Assembly: GCA_052387115.1 (NCBI GenBank)
Contig: JBQTJM010000286.1
Location: 1-57,049, forward strand
Direction of reading: 5' to 3'
Length of the DNA: 57,049 bases
From: JACCXJ01 sp052387115
GTDB lineage: Bacteria; Pseudomonadota; Gammaproteobacteria; JACCXJ01
How positions within the stretch are numbered: position 1 is the first letter of the stretch; every line of letters starts with the position of its first letter. Under the pieces are notes generated by a model. It was not told where the DNA came from, searched no databases, and saw only the letters and a program-made list of their open reading frames with translations. The position numbers and the translations under genes are program-made. Shown one piece after another: positions 31,714 through 40,785 of the stretch.

Positions 31714-33420
31714 TTATTTGATGCGGTGTGTCAGATCCACGACCCGCGACACCTCATCGAGGCTGGTGGTGCCGTCCAGGACGCGAGCGATGCCGACATC
31801 GGCGAGCGGCGTGAAGCCCTGCTCCAAGGCGTGACGCGCGATCTCGCGTGTGGTCGCCCCGCGCGCCACCAGCTCGTCCATCTCGCCGTCGAAGCTCAAC
31901 ACCTCCATGAGTGCGGTGCGGCCCTTGTAGCCCTGCTGTTCGCAAAAGGCACAGCCATCGGCGCGGTAGATCGCGGGGATGGGGTTGACATGAGCGGTAC
32001 CGAGCAACCGGTGCTCCAGATCCGAAGGCGCATAGGGCTCCTTGCAGTGCGGGCAGAGCTTGCGGACCAGGCGCTGGGCCATGATCCCGCTGATGTTGCC
32101 GGCCATGATGTCGGGGCGGATGCCGAGGTCCAGGAGGCGTGGCACGGCCCCGGCCGCCGAGTTGGTGTGCAAGGTCGAAAATACCTGGTGTCCGGTCATG
32201 GCGCCGCGGAACGCCATCCCCGCCGTATCCTCGTCGCGGATCTCGCCGACCAGGATGATATCGGGGTCCTGCCGCAGGATCGATCGCACTCCGCTGGCGA
32301 AATCGAGGCGCACCGCGTCGTTGACCGAGGTCTGCCGGATCTGAACCATCGGATACTCGACCGGATCCTCGAGCGTCATGATGTTGACCCCCTCGCTGTT
32401 CAAGTGACTGAGCAGGGAGTACAAGGTCGTGGTCTTGCCGCTGCCGGTCGGACCGGTGATGAGGATCAAACCCTCCGGCCGGGCCACCATGAGCCTCAAG
32501 ACATTCAACACCTCCACGTCGAGTCCCAGCCCCTCCATGGGGACCAGCCCCTTTTGTCGATCGAGGACGCGCAGGACGATGTTCTCGCCATGCACGGTGG
32601 GTAGGGTCGAGACGCGAAAGTCGATGGGCCGGCCGGACAAGGTCAGCGAGATGCGGCCGTCCTGGGGGGCGCGGGTCTCGGCGATGTCGAGATCGGCCAT
32701 GACTTTGAGGCGCACGGCGATGGCTGCCCAATAGGTGCGGTGCAGGCTGCGCACCTGGCGCAGCACGCCGTCGATCCGGTAACGGAAACGCAAGAACCCG
32801 TGCTCCGGCTCGAAGTGGATGTCCGACGCCCCGCGCTTGACGGCGTCCGAGAGGAGCGCGTTCACCAGCCGCACGATGGGCTGACTGTAGGCCTCGCTCT
32901 CGGGGTCCAGGCTGTCGTAGTCGATCTCGCCGGTCTCGATCTCTTGGAGGATGCCGTCCACGGACAGCTCGAAGCCGTAGAACTGATCGATGGCCTTCTC
33001 GATCTCGGTGTCGCCGGCGAGGAGCGGCACCACCTCCATGTCGCCGCCGAGCAGGGCGTTGATCTGGTCCAGGGCCACGACGTTGAAGGTGTCCGCCATG
33101 GCCACGGTCAGGCGGTTGCGGGTCACATCGTAGGTGAGGGGCAGGATCCGGTAGCGACGCGCCATCTCCTTGGGGATGAGCTTGATGGCCTCGGCGTCGA
33201 CGACGACGTTGGAGAGATCGGCGCTGTCCTGTCCGAGCGCCCCGCCGACGACATCGCGGATGATGGCCTCGGTGGCGAAGCCGAGGCTGACCAAGATCTT
33301 GCCGAGCGGCTCCCTGCGTTTCTTCTGCTCGATGAGCGCGATGCGCACCTGATCGGCGCTGACCACGCCCTTCTGGACCAGCAACTCCCCGATGCGCAGC
33401 GGGCTCTTGATCTCGTTCAC
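31714..33420 (-). CDS. mshE: MSHA pilus assembly ATPase MshE (GspE/PilB family)
   Basis: A 568-residue AAA-type secretion ATPase powering pilus extension. The N-terminus (LRIGELLVQKGVV, then EPLGKILVSLGFAT) matches the MshEN cyclic-di-GMP-binding motif, so activity is probably controlled by that messenger. The catalytic part has Walker A GPTGSGKT (323-330), the Asp box EDPVEYP (351), Walker B ILVGEIRD (389-396) and the His box HQVFSTLHTN. The zinc motif CPHC...CAFC (456-493) is complete. It starts at GTG. It lies 28 bases after the TPR protein gene. Confidence 0.93.
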   Translation of the reverse strand: MNEIKSPLRIGELLVQKGVVSADQVRIALIEQKKRREPLGKILVSLGFATEAIIRDVVGGALGQDSADLSNVVVDAEAIKLIPKEMARRYRILPLTYDVTRNRLTVAMADTFNVVALDQINALLGGDMEVVPLLAGDTEIEKAIDQFYGFELSVDGILQEIETGEIDYDSLDPESEAYSQPIVRLVNALLSDAVKRGASDIHFEPEHGFLRFRYRIDGVLRQVRSLHRTYWAAIAVRLKVMADLDIAETRAPQDGRISLTLSGRPIDFRVSTLPTVHGENIVLRVLDRQKGLVPMEGLGLDVEVLNVLRLMVARPEGLILITGPTGSGKTTTLYSLLSHLNSEGVNIMTLEDPVEYPMVQIRQTSVNDAVRLDFASGVRSILRQDPDIILVGEIRDEDTAGMAFRGAMTGHQVFSTLHTNSAAGAVPRLLDLGIRPDIMAGNISGIMAQRLVRKLCPHCKEPYAPSDLEHRLLGTAHVNPIPAIYRADGCAFCEQQGYKGRTALMEVLSFDGEMDELVARGATTREIARHALEQGFTPLADVGIARVLDGTTSLDEVSRVVDLTHRIK

Positions 33421-33448
33421 GGCCTAGCAGTGATCAAGGCTGGCAGTG

Positions 33449-35176
33449 TCAAGGGCTCGAAGGTGGGCTCGACAGCGCCTGGATGCGCGTGAGGACCTGC
33501 GCGGTGTCGAAGCCCTTGACCCCCCGATCGGCGGCGTCCAGGGCGCGCCGATAATAGCCGAGCGCCGCCCTCCCCTGCCCTATCTGATCCAGGCTCACGG
33601 CCAGGTTGAACGAGTAATCGGGGTTCTTGCTGTCACTCGTATAGGCCTTGAAATAGGCCGCCTGGGCCTCGGCCCAGCGTCCCTGCTTGGCGAACAGGTT
33701 GCCGAGGGCGAAGTTGAGATGGCCGGCATCCGGGGACTGATCGAGCAGGAGCTTGAGTCTCGATTCATTCGCCGCTCGCCCGCCGCTGCCCGTGAGGCTC
33801 GCGATCCCCGCGAGCGCCACGCCGTCGCGGGGATCGAGCTCGGTGAGACGCCGATAATAACCGTAGGCTTGCTGCGTCCGGCCGTGGCGGACCGCCACCG
33901 CCGCGAGGCCGAGCAACGCATCGCGGCGGTCGGGTTCCCGTGCCTGGACCCTCCGGTACAGGGTTTCGGCACGGGCCAGGTTCCCCGACTGGAAGGCCCG
34001 ATAGGCCTCGGTCAGATCCGGATCGAGGCGGTCCCGCGGCGGGCTTCTACGGATCCTGATGGCGCTCGGCAGGGCGAAGGGCGGCGCGCTCCGGGCGGCT
34101 CCTATCGCTTCCGGCGAGTCTTCATGTTTATAGTTTTCGGACTCCCGTGGGGCCGGCGAGTCGTCTTGTGCTAACGTCTCGGGATCGAGCTCGGGCGGCG
34201 AGACCTCCGATGTCGGGACGGGTTTCAAATCCGGAGAGGAAAGGGGCGAAGAGGAAAGGGGCGCCCCTCCGGAAAACGCGTCGGGTTCGAGCCCGGGCGG
34301 GTCGATTGCCTGCGATTCCGCTACCGGCTCGGGGCGTGTTTCGGCAGCAGCGGGCGCCACAGCAGCCGGCGCGACCGCCGGCGTAGTTCCCTGGGCTCCG
34401 GGGGCCGCCGACGCGAGCTCGCCGCCGGCCGGCGCCGCATCGGTCGCCAGCGGCACCTTGGCCGAGGCCGGCAGCGGGGGGAGCCCCACCCCCAGCCCGC
34501 CCCCCGGATCCAGCTCGGACCAGACCCACAGGCCCGCGAGCGACGCACCGAGGACGAGCACTACCCACAGCCCCGCGCTCACGGTCTTCGGTAGCGAGGA
34601 CCGGCGCGACGCCGAGAACACCGTGTCGGCGGACACGCGGCTGACCGTGTCCCCGACCCGGAAGGCCCGCGGCCCGGAGGCCTCTCCGGCGGCGCCGGTG
34701 CGCGAGCGCTCCAGGGATTGGGAGGACTCGAAGTAATCCTTGAGGGAGGCGTTCAATGCGCGCTGGGACGGTAGCGTGCTGTCCCGATCCAGGGCCGGCG
34801 TGACCTCCCCTCCTGCGGCGCCTTCCCGGGTTTCGAGCGTAGCGCCCCAGAGCCCGATGGTGCTGATCTCGCCCTCCGCCGAAAAGCGCGTAAGATCGGG
34901 ATCGACGTCCCCGCCCCCCGTCCCCTCGGCGACCAACGCTTCGGTCGCCACCTCCCCCTGTCCGCCAAGAGCGGTTCCCCCGCCCAGCGGCGAGAGGCTC
35001 AGGCCGCCCTGGGCCGGAAGCTCCGTCGTCGCCACTCCTCCCGCGACCGGTCTCATGGTCGTCAGGCCCGGATCGGACGGCGCCGGTGTCTGGACCGACA
35101 TTTCGGGTCTGGTCTCGTCGGCCGCCTTCTTCTTGTCTTTCTCGGCCTTTTTCAAGGCATCCATCAGAAGGCTCAT
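33449..35176 (-). CDS. TPR-repeat inner-membrane protein, MshN-like
   Basis: A 575-residue protein starting MSLLMDALKKAEKDKKKAAD, a start seen in MshN/GspA-like partners. It has a long low-complexity cytoplasmic region, one membrane helix (TVSAGLWVVLVLGASLAGLW, 198-217), a Pro/Ala/Glu-rich periplasmic linker and four or five TPR units from about 440 on (LARAETLYRRVQAREPDRRD; LLGLAAVAVRHGRTQQAYGYY). In MSHA loci MshN sits between mshM and mshE; here mshM is missing and mshL lies upstream. GAGG before the ATG supports the start. The role is probably assembly or stability of the secretin complex. Confidence 0.75.
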   Translation of the reverse strand: MSLLMDALKKAEKDKKKAADETRPEMSVQTPAPSDPGLTTMRPVAGGVATTELPAQGGLSLSPLGGGTALGGQGEVATEALVAEGTGGGDVDPDLTRFSAEGEISTIGLWGATLETREGAAGGEVTPALDRDSTLPSQRALNASLKDYFESSQSLERSRTGAAGEASGPRAFRVGDTVSRVSADTVFSASRRSSLPKTVSAGLWVVLVLGASLAGLWVWSELDPGGGLGVGLPPLPASAKVPLATDAAPAGGELASAAPGAQGTTPAVAPAAVAPAAAETRPEPVAESQAIDPPGLEPDAFSGGAPLSSSPLSSPDLKPVPTSEVSPPELDPETLAQDDSPAPRESENYKHEDSPEAIGAARSAPPFALPSAIRIRRSPPRDRLDPDLTEAYRAFQSGNLARAETLYRRVQAREPDRRDALLGLAAVAVRHGRTQQAYGYYRRLTELDPRDGVALAGIASLTGSGGRAANESRLKLLLDQSPDAGHLNFALGNLFAKQGRWAEAQAAYFKAYTSDSKNPDYSFNLAVSLDQIGQGRAALGYYRRALDAADRGVKGFDTAQVLTRIQALSSPPSSP

Positions 35177-35270
35177 AGACCAACCTCACGCTCTCTGCTG
35201 ACAACGATCAGCGCTGACGACGATCACCAGTGGCAGCTTGGCACCGCGACCCCGGCGGATCAAGACCTCG

Positions 35271-36944
35271 TCAGAACTTCCGTTCCACCCGCTCCTCCAG
35301 GAACGGCCGGTAGCCGGACAGATCGGCGTCGATGCTGGGGTTGTCGATGACGAGCGGGCGCAGGAAGATGACCAGCTCGGAACGCTGGTATTCGTTGTCG
35401 TGGCTCTTGAAGAAGGCATCGCCGAAGACCGGCAGATCCGAAAGCAGGGGGATGCGGTTGCTGTCCTGTCGCACGGAATCCTGGATGAGCCCGCCGAGGA
35501 CCGCGATCTGGCCGTTCTGGACCTTGAGCACCGACTCCATCTCACGCACTTGGATCTGCGGGACCGCGTTGACGGTATTGGCCGCGGCCAGATCCGGACT
35601 CGGGTCGTTGACGAATCGGGTGATGCTGGAGATGGTCGGTCGCATGTTGAGGGTCACCGACTGGTTCTCGTTGACCTGAGGGGTCACGGTCATCACCAGG
35701 CCCACCGGAACCGTTTTCGCCGTCGTTTCGATGGCGGGTATGCTCTGCGTGTTCCCGGTCGCAACGCCGGGCTCCACATCGATCTCGAAATACACCACGT
35801 TTTCGACCACCTTGAGCACCGCCGGCTGGTTGCTGAGCGCCATGATGCGCGGGCTGGAAAGGACCTGCAGATCCCCGAACTGCCTCAGCAACTGCACCAC
35901 CACATCGATGCGCTTGGAGTCATCCGTGTTGGAATAATTGAGCACGAAGGAATTCGCGGCCCCCAAGAACCCTGGTGGAGTCGGACCGCCTCCCTGCGCG
36001 AAGGCAGCGGCGGCGGGCGCCAGGTTTCCCGTGAGAAACTGGAAGGCGTCGAACCCGTCCTCGCCCGGCTTGTGCAAAACCCGCCAGTCGATCCCCTGCT
36101 GGTACCGGTCGCTCAGGGTGACCTCGACGACCGTGGCCTCGATCAGCACCTGGCGCTGGACACTGGCCACCACGCGGTCTACGAAGGACTGCACCGCTTC
36201 GTGCTGCTTGGCGGTGGCGCGCACGTTGATGAGGCCGGCCTCGGCGTTTGGGATCACGGACCCGGTCACGGGAAGGTCCTGGGCGCCGCCGCTCACGGTC
36301 TCGCCCACCAGCGCCTGGATGTTGCGGGTGAGCGTGAGCCAGAAGCGGTTATTGGCGGTGTTGGTGATGGCCGTCGTGGAGTTGTTGTTTCCGGCTCCGC
36401 CGCCCCCGCCCCCGCCACCCCCCTCGCCGATCTCCCCGGCACCGGTGGTCGCGATCTGGGTCGCGACATTGATGGTGCCGGTGGTATCGCGCGAGAGGTT
36501 GACATAATCGACCGTATAGCTCCGAAAATAGGGCCGATCGGGCATCACCAGGAGATTCTGGTCCCGGATCTCATAACGCATGTCCACCTGGCGGGCGATG
36601 CGGTCCAGGATCTGCGGCAGGGTCTGATCGATGGCATTCAAGGTCACGATTCCATCGATTCCCGGGTCCACGTCCACATTCACCGCGGCGTCGCGGGCCA
36701 GCGCGAACAAGAGCTCCTTGACCGGTACCTCATGGACCACCACGGTGTACTTCTCGGTCGAGGGGGCGGCCACCGGCGGAGGCAGGAAGGGCGCCTGCTC
36801 GACCACTCTGGGGATAGGACCGGTGCCAGGCGCCTCGTCGGGCCGCAGGTGCGCCGGCGAGCTGGGGGGAGGCGGGGGTACCAGACCGCTGCAGGCCGCG
36901 AGCACCCCGGCTAGCGCCCCGAGCAGCGTCGTTCTCTTGGTCAT
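35271..36944 (-). CDS. mshL: MshL-type secretin lipoprotein
   Basis: A 557-residue outer-membrane secretin through which the pilus passes. It has a lipoprotein signal (TTLLGALAGVLAACSG; Cys18), a Pro-rich stretch, an N-domain (SRDTTGTINVATQIATTG near 151-168) and the C-terminal secretin ring with the typical VPVLGDLP-like block (RIPLLSDLPVFGDAFF). A run of nine glycines (about 175-183) inside the N-domain is unusual. It is the first gene of the operon, with AAGGAGG ahead of the ATG. Secretin, ATPase, platform and partner genes are all on the minus strand and close together. Confidence 0.9.
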   Translation of the reverse strand: MTKRTTLLGALAGVLAACSGLVPPPPPSSPAHLRPDEAPGTGPIPRVVEQAPFLPPPVAAPSTEKYTVVVHEVPVKELLFALARDAAVNVDVDPGIDGIVTLNAIDQTLPQILDRIARQVDMRYEIRDQNLLVMPDRPYFRSYTVDYVNLSRDTTGTINVATQIATTGAGEIGEGGGGGGGGGAGNNNSTTAITNTANNRFWLTLTRNIQALVGETVSGGAQDLPVTGSVIPNAEAGLINVRATAKQHEAVQSFVDRVVASVQRQVLIEATVVEVTLSDRYQQGIDWRVLHKPGEDGFDAFQFLTGNLAPAAAAFAQGGGPTPPGFLGAANSFVLNYSNTDDSKRIDVVVQLLRQFGDLQVLSSPRIMALSNQPAVLKVVENVVYFEIDVEPGVATGNTQSIPAIETTAKTVPVGLVMTVTPQVNENQSVTLNMRPTISSITRFVNDPSPDLAAANTVNAVPQIQVREMESVLKVQNGQIAVLGGLIQDSVRQDSNRIPLLSDLPVFGDAFFKSHDNEYQRSELVIFLRPLVIDNPSIDADLSGYRPFLEERVERKF

Positions 36945-37073
36945 GAGCTCACTTCCTCCTTCGGGAATGCCCGTTGCGGCGAGCGATCGGCAGAGGTCCT
37001 GCCCTATCGATAAGTTATTATAGTCCAGATAGTAAGGTCATGTTGTTGAGCCGAAGCATCACTACGCTCATCG

Positions 37074-37577
37074 CTACTCGTCGCACCGGACCAGCGGCGC
37101 AGGCGCCTGATCGATGAGTGGCGCCAACTCGGCCAAGGCCTGTTCGTAGACGGCGCGCTTGAAGGACACCACGCGGCGCAGCGGCTCCCAGTACCCGACC
37201 CAACGCCACTGATCGAACTCCGGTCGGGCACCGAGGTCCAGGCGCACCGCGCGCTCGTCGCCGGTGAGGCGCAGCATGAACCACACCTGCTTCTGGCCGA
37301 CACACAGCGGCCTCCTGTCATGGCGAAGGAACTGTTTGGGCAGGCGATAGCGAAGCCAGCCTCGGGTGAAGCCCATGACCTCGACGTGCTCGCGTTCGAG
37401 ACCGACCTCTTCCCGGAGCTCGCGGAACATGGCCGCCTCCGGGGTCTCGTGGCGCCGCATCCCCCCTTGCGGGAACTGCCAGGCGTCCATACCGGCGCGC
37501 CGCGCCCACAGGACCTGGCCGTTCCCGTTGCTCAAGATGATGCCGACATTCAAGCGGAATCCCTGCGCGTCAATCAT
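37074..37577 (-). CDS. rppH: RNA pyrophosphohydrolase RppH
   Basis: A 167-residue Nudix enzyme that removes pyrophosphate from the 5' end of RNAs to start their decay. It begins MIDAQGFRLNVGIILSNGNG and contains WQFPQGGMRRHETPEAAMFR with RELREEVGL, a complete Nudix box (38-60) almost as in E. coli NudH. The WRYRLP-like segment is kept as WLRYRLPKQFLR. GGAGG lies before the ATG. A much longer open frame upstream is antisense to the HAD gene and was rejected. It is divergent from the HAD gene. Confidence 0.95.
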   Translation of the reverse strand: MIDAQGFRLNVGIILSNGNGQVLWARRAGMDAWQFPQGGMRRHETPEAAMFRELREEVGLEREHVEVMGFTRGWLRYRLPKQFLRHDRRPLCVGQKQVWFMLRLTGDERAVRLDLGARPEFDQWRWVGYWEPLRRVVSFKRAVYEQALAELAPLIDQAPAPLVRCDE

Positions 37578-37676
37578 GATCCTCCTCCGGCGAAAGCGAC
37601 TGGGGGCTAGGGGCCCAAGTTGATAGTCTGGTGGATTGTCCACAAAGCGCGCGAGCACCGCAAATTCCAAGCTAGA

Positions 37677-38342
37677 ATGACCCTGCCCATGAGCCTGGCC
37701 CTCTTCGACCTCGACAACACGCTCATCGGTGGCGACAGCGACTGGCTCTGGGGGCGGTTTCTGGCCGAACAGGGCCATGTGGACGGTGCGGAACACGAGC
37801 GCCGCCACCGACGGTACTACCAGGATTACCTGGACGGATCTCTGGACATCCACGAGTTCCTCGGATTCCAACTGGAGGTACTCGGCAGGTACGAGATGGA
37901 TACGCTGTCTGGCTGGCGGGCCCAGTTCCTCAAGGAGAAGATCCTGCCGATCGTGCTGCCCAAGGCGGTTCGATTGGTAGAGGACCACCGCGGCAGGGGC
38001 GACACGCTCCTCATCATCACGGCGACCAATCGCTTCCTGACCGCCCCGATCGCCGCGCTCTTCGGCGTCCCACACCTCATCGCGACCGAGCCCGAATGGG
38101 CAGAGGGACGCTACTCCGGGCGGGCCATCGGGACCCCGTCGTTCGCTGGTGGGAAGGTCACACGGCTTGCTGCCTGGCTCGCCGAGCACGGCGAGACGCT
38201 CACGGAAAGCTGGTGCTACAGCGACTCGCACAACGACCTGCCGCTGCTATGCGCCGCGACCCATCCGGTCGCGGTCGATCCCGACGCGCCGCTCGCGGCC
38301 GTGGCGCGCGCGCGCGGCTGGCCGATCATCAGCCTGCGCTAG
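37677..38342 (+). CDS. HAD-family phosphatase (class IB)
   Basis: A 221-residue phosphatase. Motif I is LALFDLDNTLIGGDSDWLWG, motif II IITATNRFLTAPIAALFGVP, the Lys motif KVTRLAAWL and motif IV CYSDSHNDLPLLCAA. The four-helix cap with EYYQDYLDGSL-like sequence fits the HAD-IB group that includes SerB-like and histidinol-phosphate-type phosphatases common beside rppH. Substrate not assignable. The start is either MTLP (used) or MSLAL four codons later; both have weak ribosome sites. Confidence 0.88.
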   Translation: MTLPMSLALFDLDNTLIGGDSDWLWGRFLAEQGHVDGAEHERRHRRYYQDYLDGSLDIHEFLGFQLEVLGRYEMDTLSGWRAQFLKEKILPIVLPKAVRLVEDHRGRGDTLLIITATNRFLTAPIAALFGVPHLIATEPEWAEGRYSGRAIGTPSFAGGKVTRLAAWLAEHGETLTESWCYSDSHNDLPLLCAATHPVAVDPDAPLAAVARARGWPIISLR

Positions 38343-38446
38343 CCCGATCCGCGGGACCAATAGCTGTCTTGTTGGGGTGGCCCGGGCGTGTCTGTACCTG
38401 CCGGGCCGTTAGGGCACGGTGTGTATCCGGTCCACAGACCGCCCGT

Positions 38447-39046
38447 CTAGGCCGATGGTTCGGTCTTTTTCGAGATGCGCCGCGGCGCCGAGGCGGGTGC
38501 GGCCTTCTCGTCCTGGGCCGCGGCCGTGTCCAGGGCCTTTTCGGCCCAAGCGCTCATGGCTGCCTTGACCGATCCGGCGATCTGCAAGCCTTCCAGGGAG
38601 TAGCTCTTGAGCTTGTCCTGGACGCCGGTCGCGATGTGGGCCTGGGTGGCGATCAGGTCCTCGACGCTCTTCGCCTGCTTCAACAGATCGAGGTACTGCG
38701 CGGTGGTATCGGTGTAAAGGCTCATGAGGCCGGTCTGGGTCTTGAAGAGCGCCGTGCAGGCGCTCGTCTGGATGCCGCCGAGCTCCCTGAGCGCAGCGGC
38801 CACGCCGTCGAGATCCAGTTTGCCGATCTGTGCCTGCCACAGGTCGCTGATCTTGGATTCGCCGAGATCGGACCAGGACCTGAAGGACTCCAGCGAGGAC
38901 TTGGCGAATTTGGCCCAGGCACCGGGGTCGGATTGCAGCCCCATCCAGTCGTTGATCGCGGCCACCTGCGATTCACTCGTGTCGCGATACCAGTCGAGGG
39001 AGATCTGATTGAGATCCTGCCATTGTTTGAAGAATGTCTCTTGCAT
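38447..39046 (-). CDS. phaP: Phasin family protein
   Basis: A 199-residue helical protein with no membrane segment, starting MQETFFKQWQDLNQISLDWY and continuing SSLESFRSWSDLGESKISDL, then a long amphipathic helix (YLDLLKQAKSVEDLIATQAH; WAEKALDTAAAQDEKAAPA). This is the phasin pattern; these proteins coat PHB granules. GGAG lies seven bases before the ATG. It is 27 bases after the PHB depolymerase gene, tying it to PHB storage. Confidence 0.88.
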   Translation of the reverse strand: MQETFFKQWQDLNQISLDWYRDTSESQVAAINDWMGLQSDPGAWAKFAKSSLESFRSWSDLGESKISDLWQAQIGKLDLDGVAAALRELGGIQTSACTALFKTQTGLMSLYTDTTAQYLDLLKQAKSVEDLIATQAHIATGVQDKLKSYSLEGLQIAGSVKAAMSAWAEKALDTAAAQDEKAAPASAPRRISKKTEPSA

Positions 39047-39073
39047 GCGCTTTCTCCGGTTCGGGTAAGGTGG

Positions 39074-40138
39074 TTAGGGTCGTGGTTGTGCCAGGCGCTC
39101 GAGCATGCCCATGACCGCCGCGATCTGCGGGGCTTGCTTGGAATAGAAGTTGGGATCGGATCGAACGGGGCTCGAGTATCCCCAGAAATCCCAGCATCCC
39201 TGCGGGTTGAAAGGGATGGGGTCGGACACCTGCGCCTGGGGATACAGCACGATCATGGCGTTGGTGTCGGCGATCTCGTTGTAACCCGTGGTCGTGTAAT
39301 AGCGATCGCCTATCTGGGCCGCGCCCTGCTGACAGCCGTGAAAGGCGACGTGCACCCGGCAGCGGTCGTCTGCGCACGACTTCGGCACGTACGCGTACCC
39401 CGAATCGCTCATACTGGATCGGTCGGAGTCGATGAACTCGCGCTGGTCGAAGGTCACGATGCGGCCGCTCAGGTTCGGCGCGGGCGGCTTCAGCGTGCCA
39501 TAGATGTGTCGCAAGAGCTCGTGGCTCTGCACGAAGTCGCAATCGTTGATGAAGGGCGGTTTGGTGACGGCGCACGACGAGTCGCCGCTGTTGCTCGTGA
39601 CGATCGCGTGACCCGCATCGACGGTCTTGACGTACTTGACATTCGCTGCGGACACGCCGGCCGCCTGGTAAAACGCCAGCGTCTGATCCACGACTTCCGT
39701 CGTGACCACCTCGTCGGCCTCCCCGCTGAAGAGATACACCCGGTCTTCGGCCAGGTCCGCGACCGGATCGATCCGCCCCGAGTGGGCAAACTCCTGCGCC
39801 TTGGCGTAGAGCTCATTGCCGTCCGGGCAGGGCCCGAAGGGGTGCATGCAGACGGTCGTGGCGGCCTCCAGGTACGAAAGGCTCCGGTAAGACCCCGCGC
39901 AATAGAACGGTCCGCCCGCGATCACCCCGGCCCCGACCAAGGTCGCGGAGTGCGCGACGTGAAACTGGGCCGTCATGAACGCGCCCGAGGACAGCCCCGA
40001 GACGGAGGTCTGGCTCAAGTCCGCACCGTACGCGGGCAGCGGATCCGCCGCGCGCGCGGGCAGCGGGGCGTAGTGGACCACGGCGAGCGCGACCAACCCC
40101 GGGAACCACAGGTACCTCTCGGTATTGCGGTCATGCAT
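39074..40138 (-). CDS. Exported poly(3-hydroxybutyrate) depolymerase / esterase
   Basis: A 354-residue alpha/beta-hydrolase with a signal peptide (LVALAVVHYAPLPARAADPL) and the nucleophile motif GLSSGAF (Ser50). The catalytic His block is seen in CRVHVAFHGCQQG, and another Cys-rich segment (FINDCDFVQSHELLRHIYG) is typical of PHB depolymerases in this family. The start at MHDRNTER is chosen over GTG six codons earlier because of GAGAGG spacing. Its export argues for use of extracellular or periplasmic polymer, or a related polyester. It sits just upstream of phaP on the same strand. Confidence 0.85.
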   Translation of the reverse strand: MHDRNTERYLWFPGLVALAVVHYAPLPARAADPLPAYGADLSQTSVSGLSSGAFMTAQFHVAHSATLVGAGVIAGGPFYCAGSYRSLSYLEAATTVCMHPFGPCPDGNELYAKAQEFAHSGRIDPVADLAEDRVYLFSGEADEVVTTEVVDQTLAFYQAAGVSAANVKYVKTVDAGHAIVTSNSGDSSCAVTKPPFINDCDFVQSHELLRHIYGTLKPPAPNLSGRIVTFDQREFIDSDRSSMSDSGYAYVPKSCADDRCRVHVAFHGCQQGAAQIGDRYYTTTGYNEIADTNAMIVLYPQAQVSDPIPFNPQGCWDFWGYSSPVRSDPNFYSKQAPQIAAVMGMLERLAQPRP

Positions 40139-40328
40139 CAGGGCACCCCTCTCCACGACACTAGGTCATGTTGCCCCGCAACATACGCGCCCCGTCGGGG
40201 CGTGTCAACCCGAGGCCGGGGTCACTCGTACTGGTCACGGTCATCCATCGCCTCCTTAAAGAACCCCTCCTAGGCCGGCGTCCCCGAGACGCGTCCCTCC
40301 GGAATAGTCCCCAGCGCAAGGATAGGAT

Positions 40329-40398
40329 GGGGGTCGAGGCTCTCAGAACCATGCGACGCTCGACCCCCACCCTCGCCCTCCCCCTGCCAGGGGTATGA
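40329..40398. repeat. Inverted repeat GGGGGTCGAG...CTCGACCCCC plus GC-rich tail
   Basis: GGGGGTCGAG at 40329-40338 pairs exactly with CTCGACCCCC at 40359-40368. The following CACCCTCGCCCTCCCCCTGC belongs to the GGGGAGGG repeat family found at 18592 and 26005. Confidence 0.6.
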
Positions 40399-40407
40399 CA
40401 AGACCAA

Positions 40408-40743
40408 TTATCTCTGAAGTAACAGTAGAATCAGCGCCAACGCAACGACCGCTAGTACCACCGAGATAGCCCAAAGCCGTTGCGAAATCCGTTCGCAGCA
40501 CAATGTGAGCTTGTTGGCGACGATATCGGGAACCGACGGTTGATCTTGCCCAGGATCATAAGGCTGGCCAGACCCATCGGGATTTGGGTGGATGCTGCCC
40601 GCGCTTCCGCCCAGCGCGTTTACCTTCAACCCCAAGTGGTGGACGTACCGCTGCATCAGAGGATACCAGCGATCGTCGGTCGGGACCGTTGTAAGAATAT
40701 GCTTGAATACGGAAAGATTCCGGATTTCATCGTCGAGAATCAA
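40408..40743 (-). CDS. Hypothetical C-terminally anchored membrane protein
   Basis: A 111-residue protein with a soluble acidic N-terminal part (LDDEIRNLSVFKHILTTVPT; DRWYPLMQRYVHHLGLKVNA), a Pro/Gly linker (HPNPDGSGQPYDPGQDQPS) and one C-terminal membrane helix (AISVVLAVVALALILLLLQR). The reading frame starts at a TTG and could begin a few codons away; no strong ribosome site is visible. It follows the kinase gene by 42 bases on the same strand and may be its partner or substrate. No family recognised. Confidence 0.55.
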   Translation of the reverse strand: MILDDEIRNLSVFKHILTTVPTDDRWYPLMQRYVHHLGLKVNALGGSAGSIHPNPDGSGQPYDPGQDQPSVPDIVANKLTLCCERISQRLWAISVVLAVVALALILLLLQR

Positions 40744-40785
40744 CTCGGCTTTCGAGACCGGAATTCGGAGCTCGCACGAACCTAT

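Noticed and set aside
31102..32604. 500-residue plus-strand frame
   Set aside because: It lies antisense to mshG and mshE, has a His/Gln-rich GC-skew composition and no family motif; typical high-GC shadow.
35238..36914. 558-residue plus-strand frame
   Set aside because: Antisense to mshL; composition rich in Gly, His, Asp, Arg as expected for a shadow.
37578..38231. Long N-terminal extension of rppH
   Set aside because: It is antisense to the HAD gene; the Nudix protein has its own ribosome site and the normal E. coli-like N-terminus at 37577.
38096..40273. 725-residue plus-strand frame
   Set aside because: Antisense to phasin and PHB depolymerase genes, both with strong motifs.
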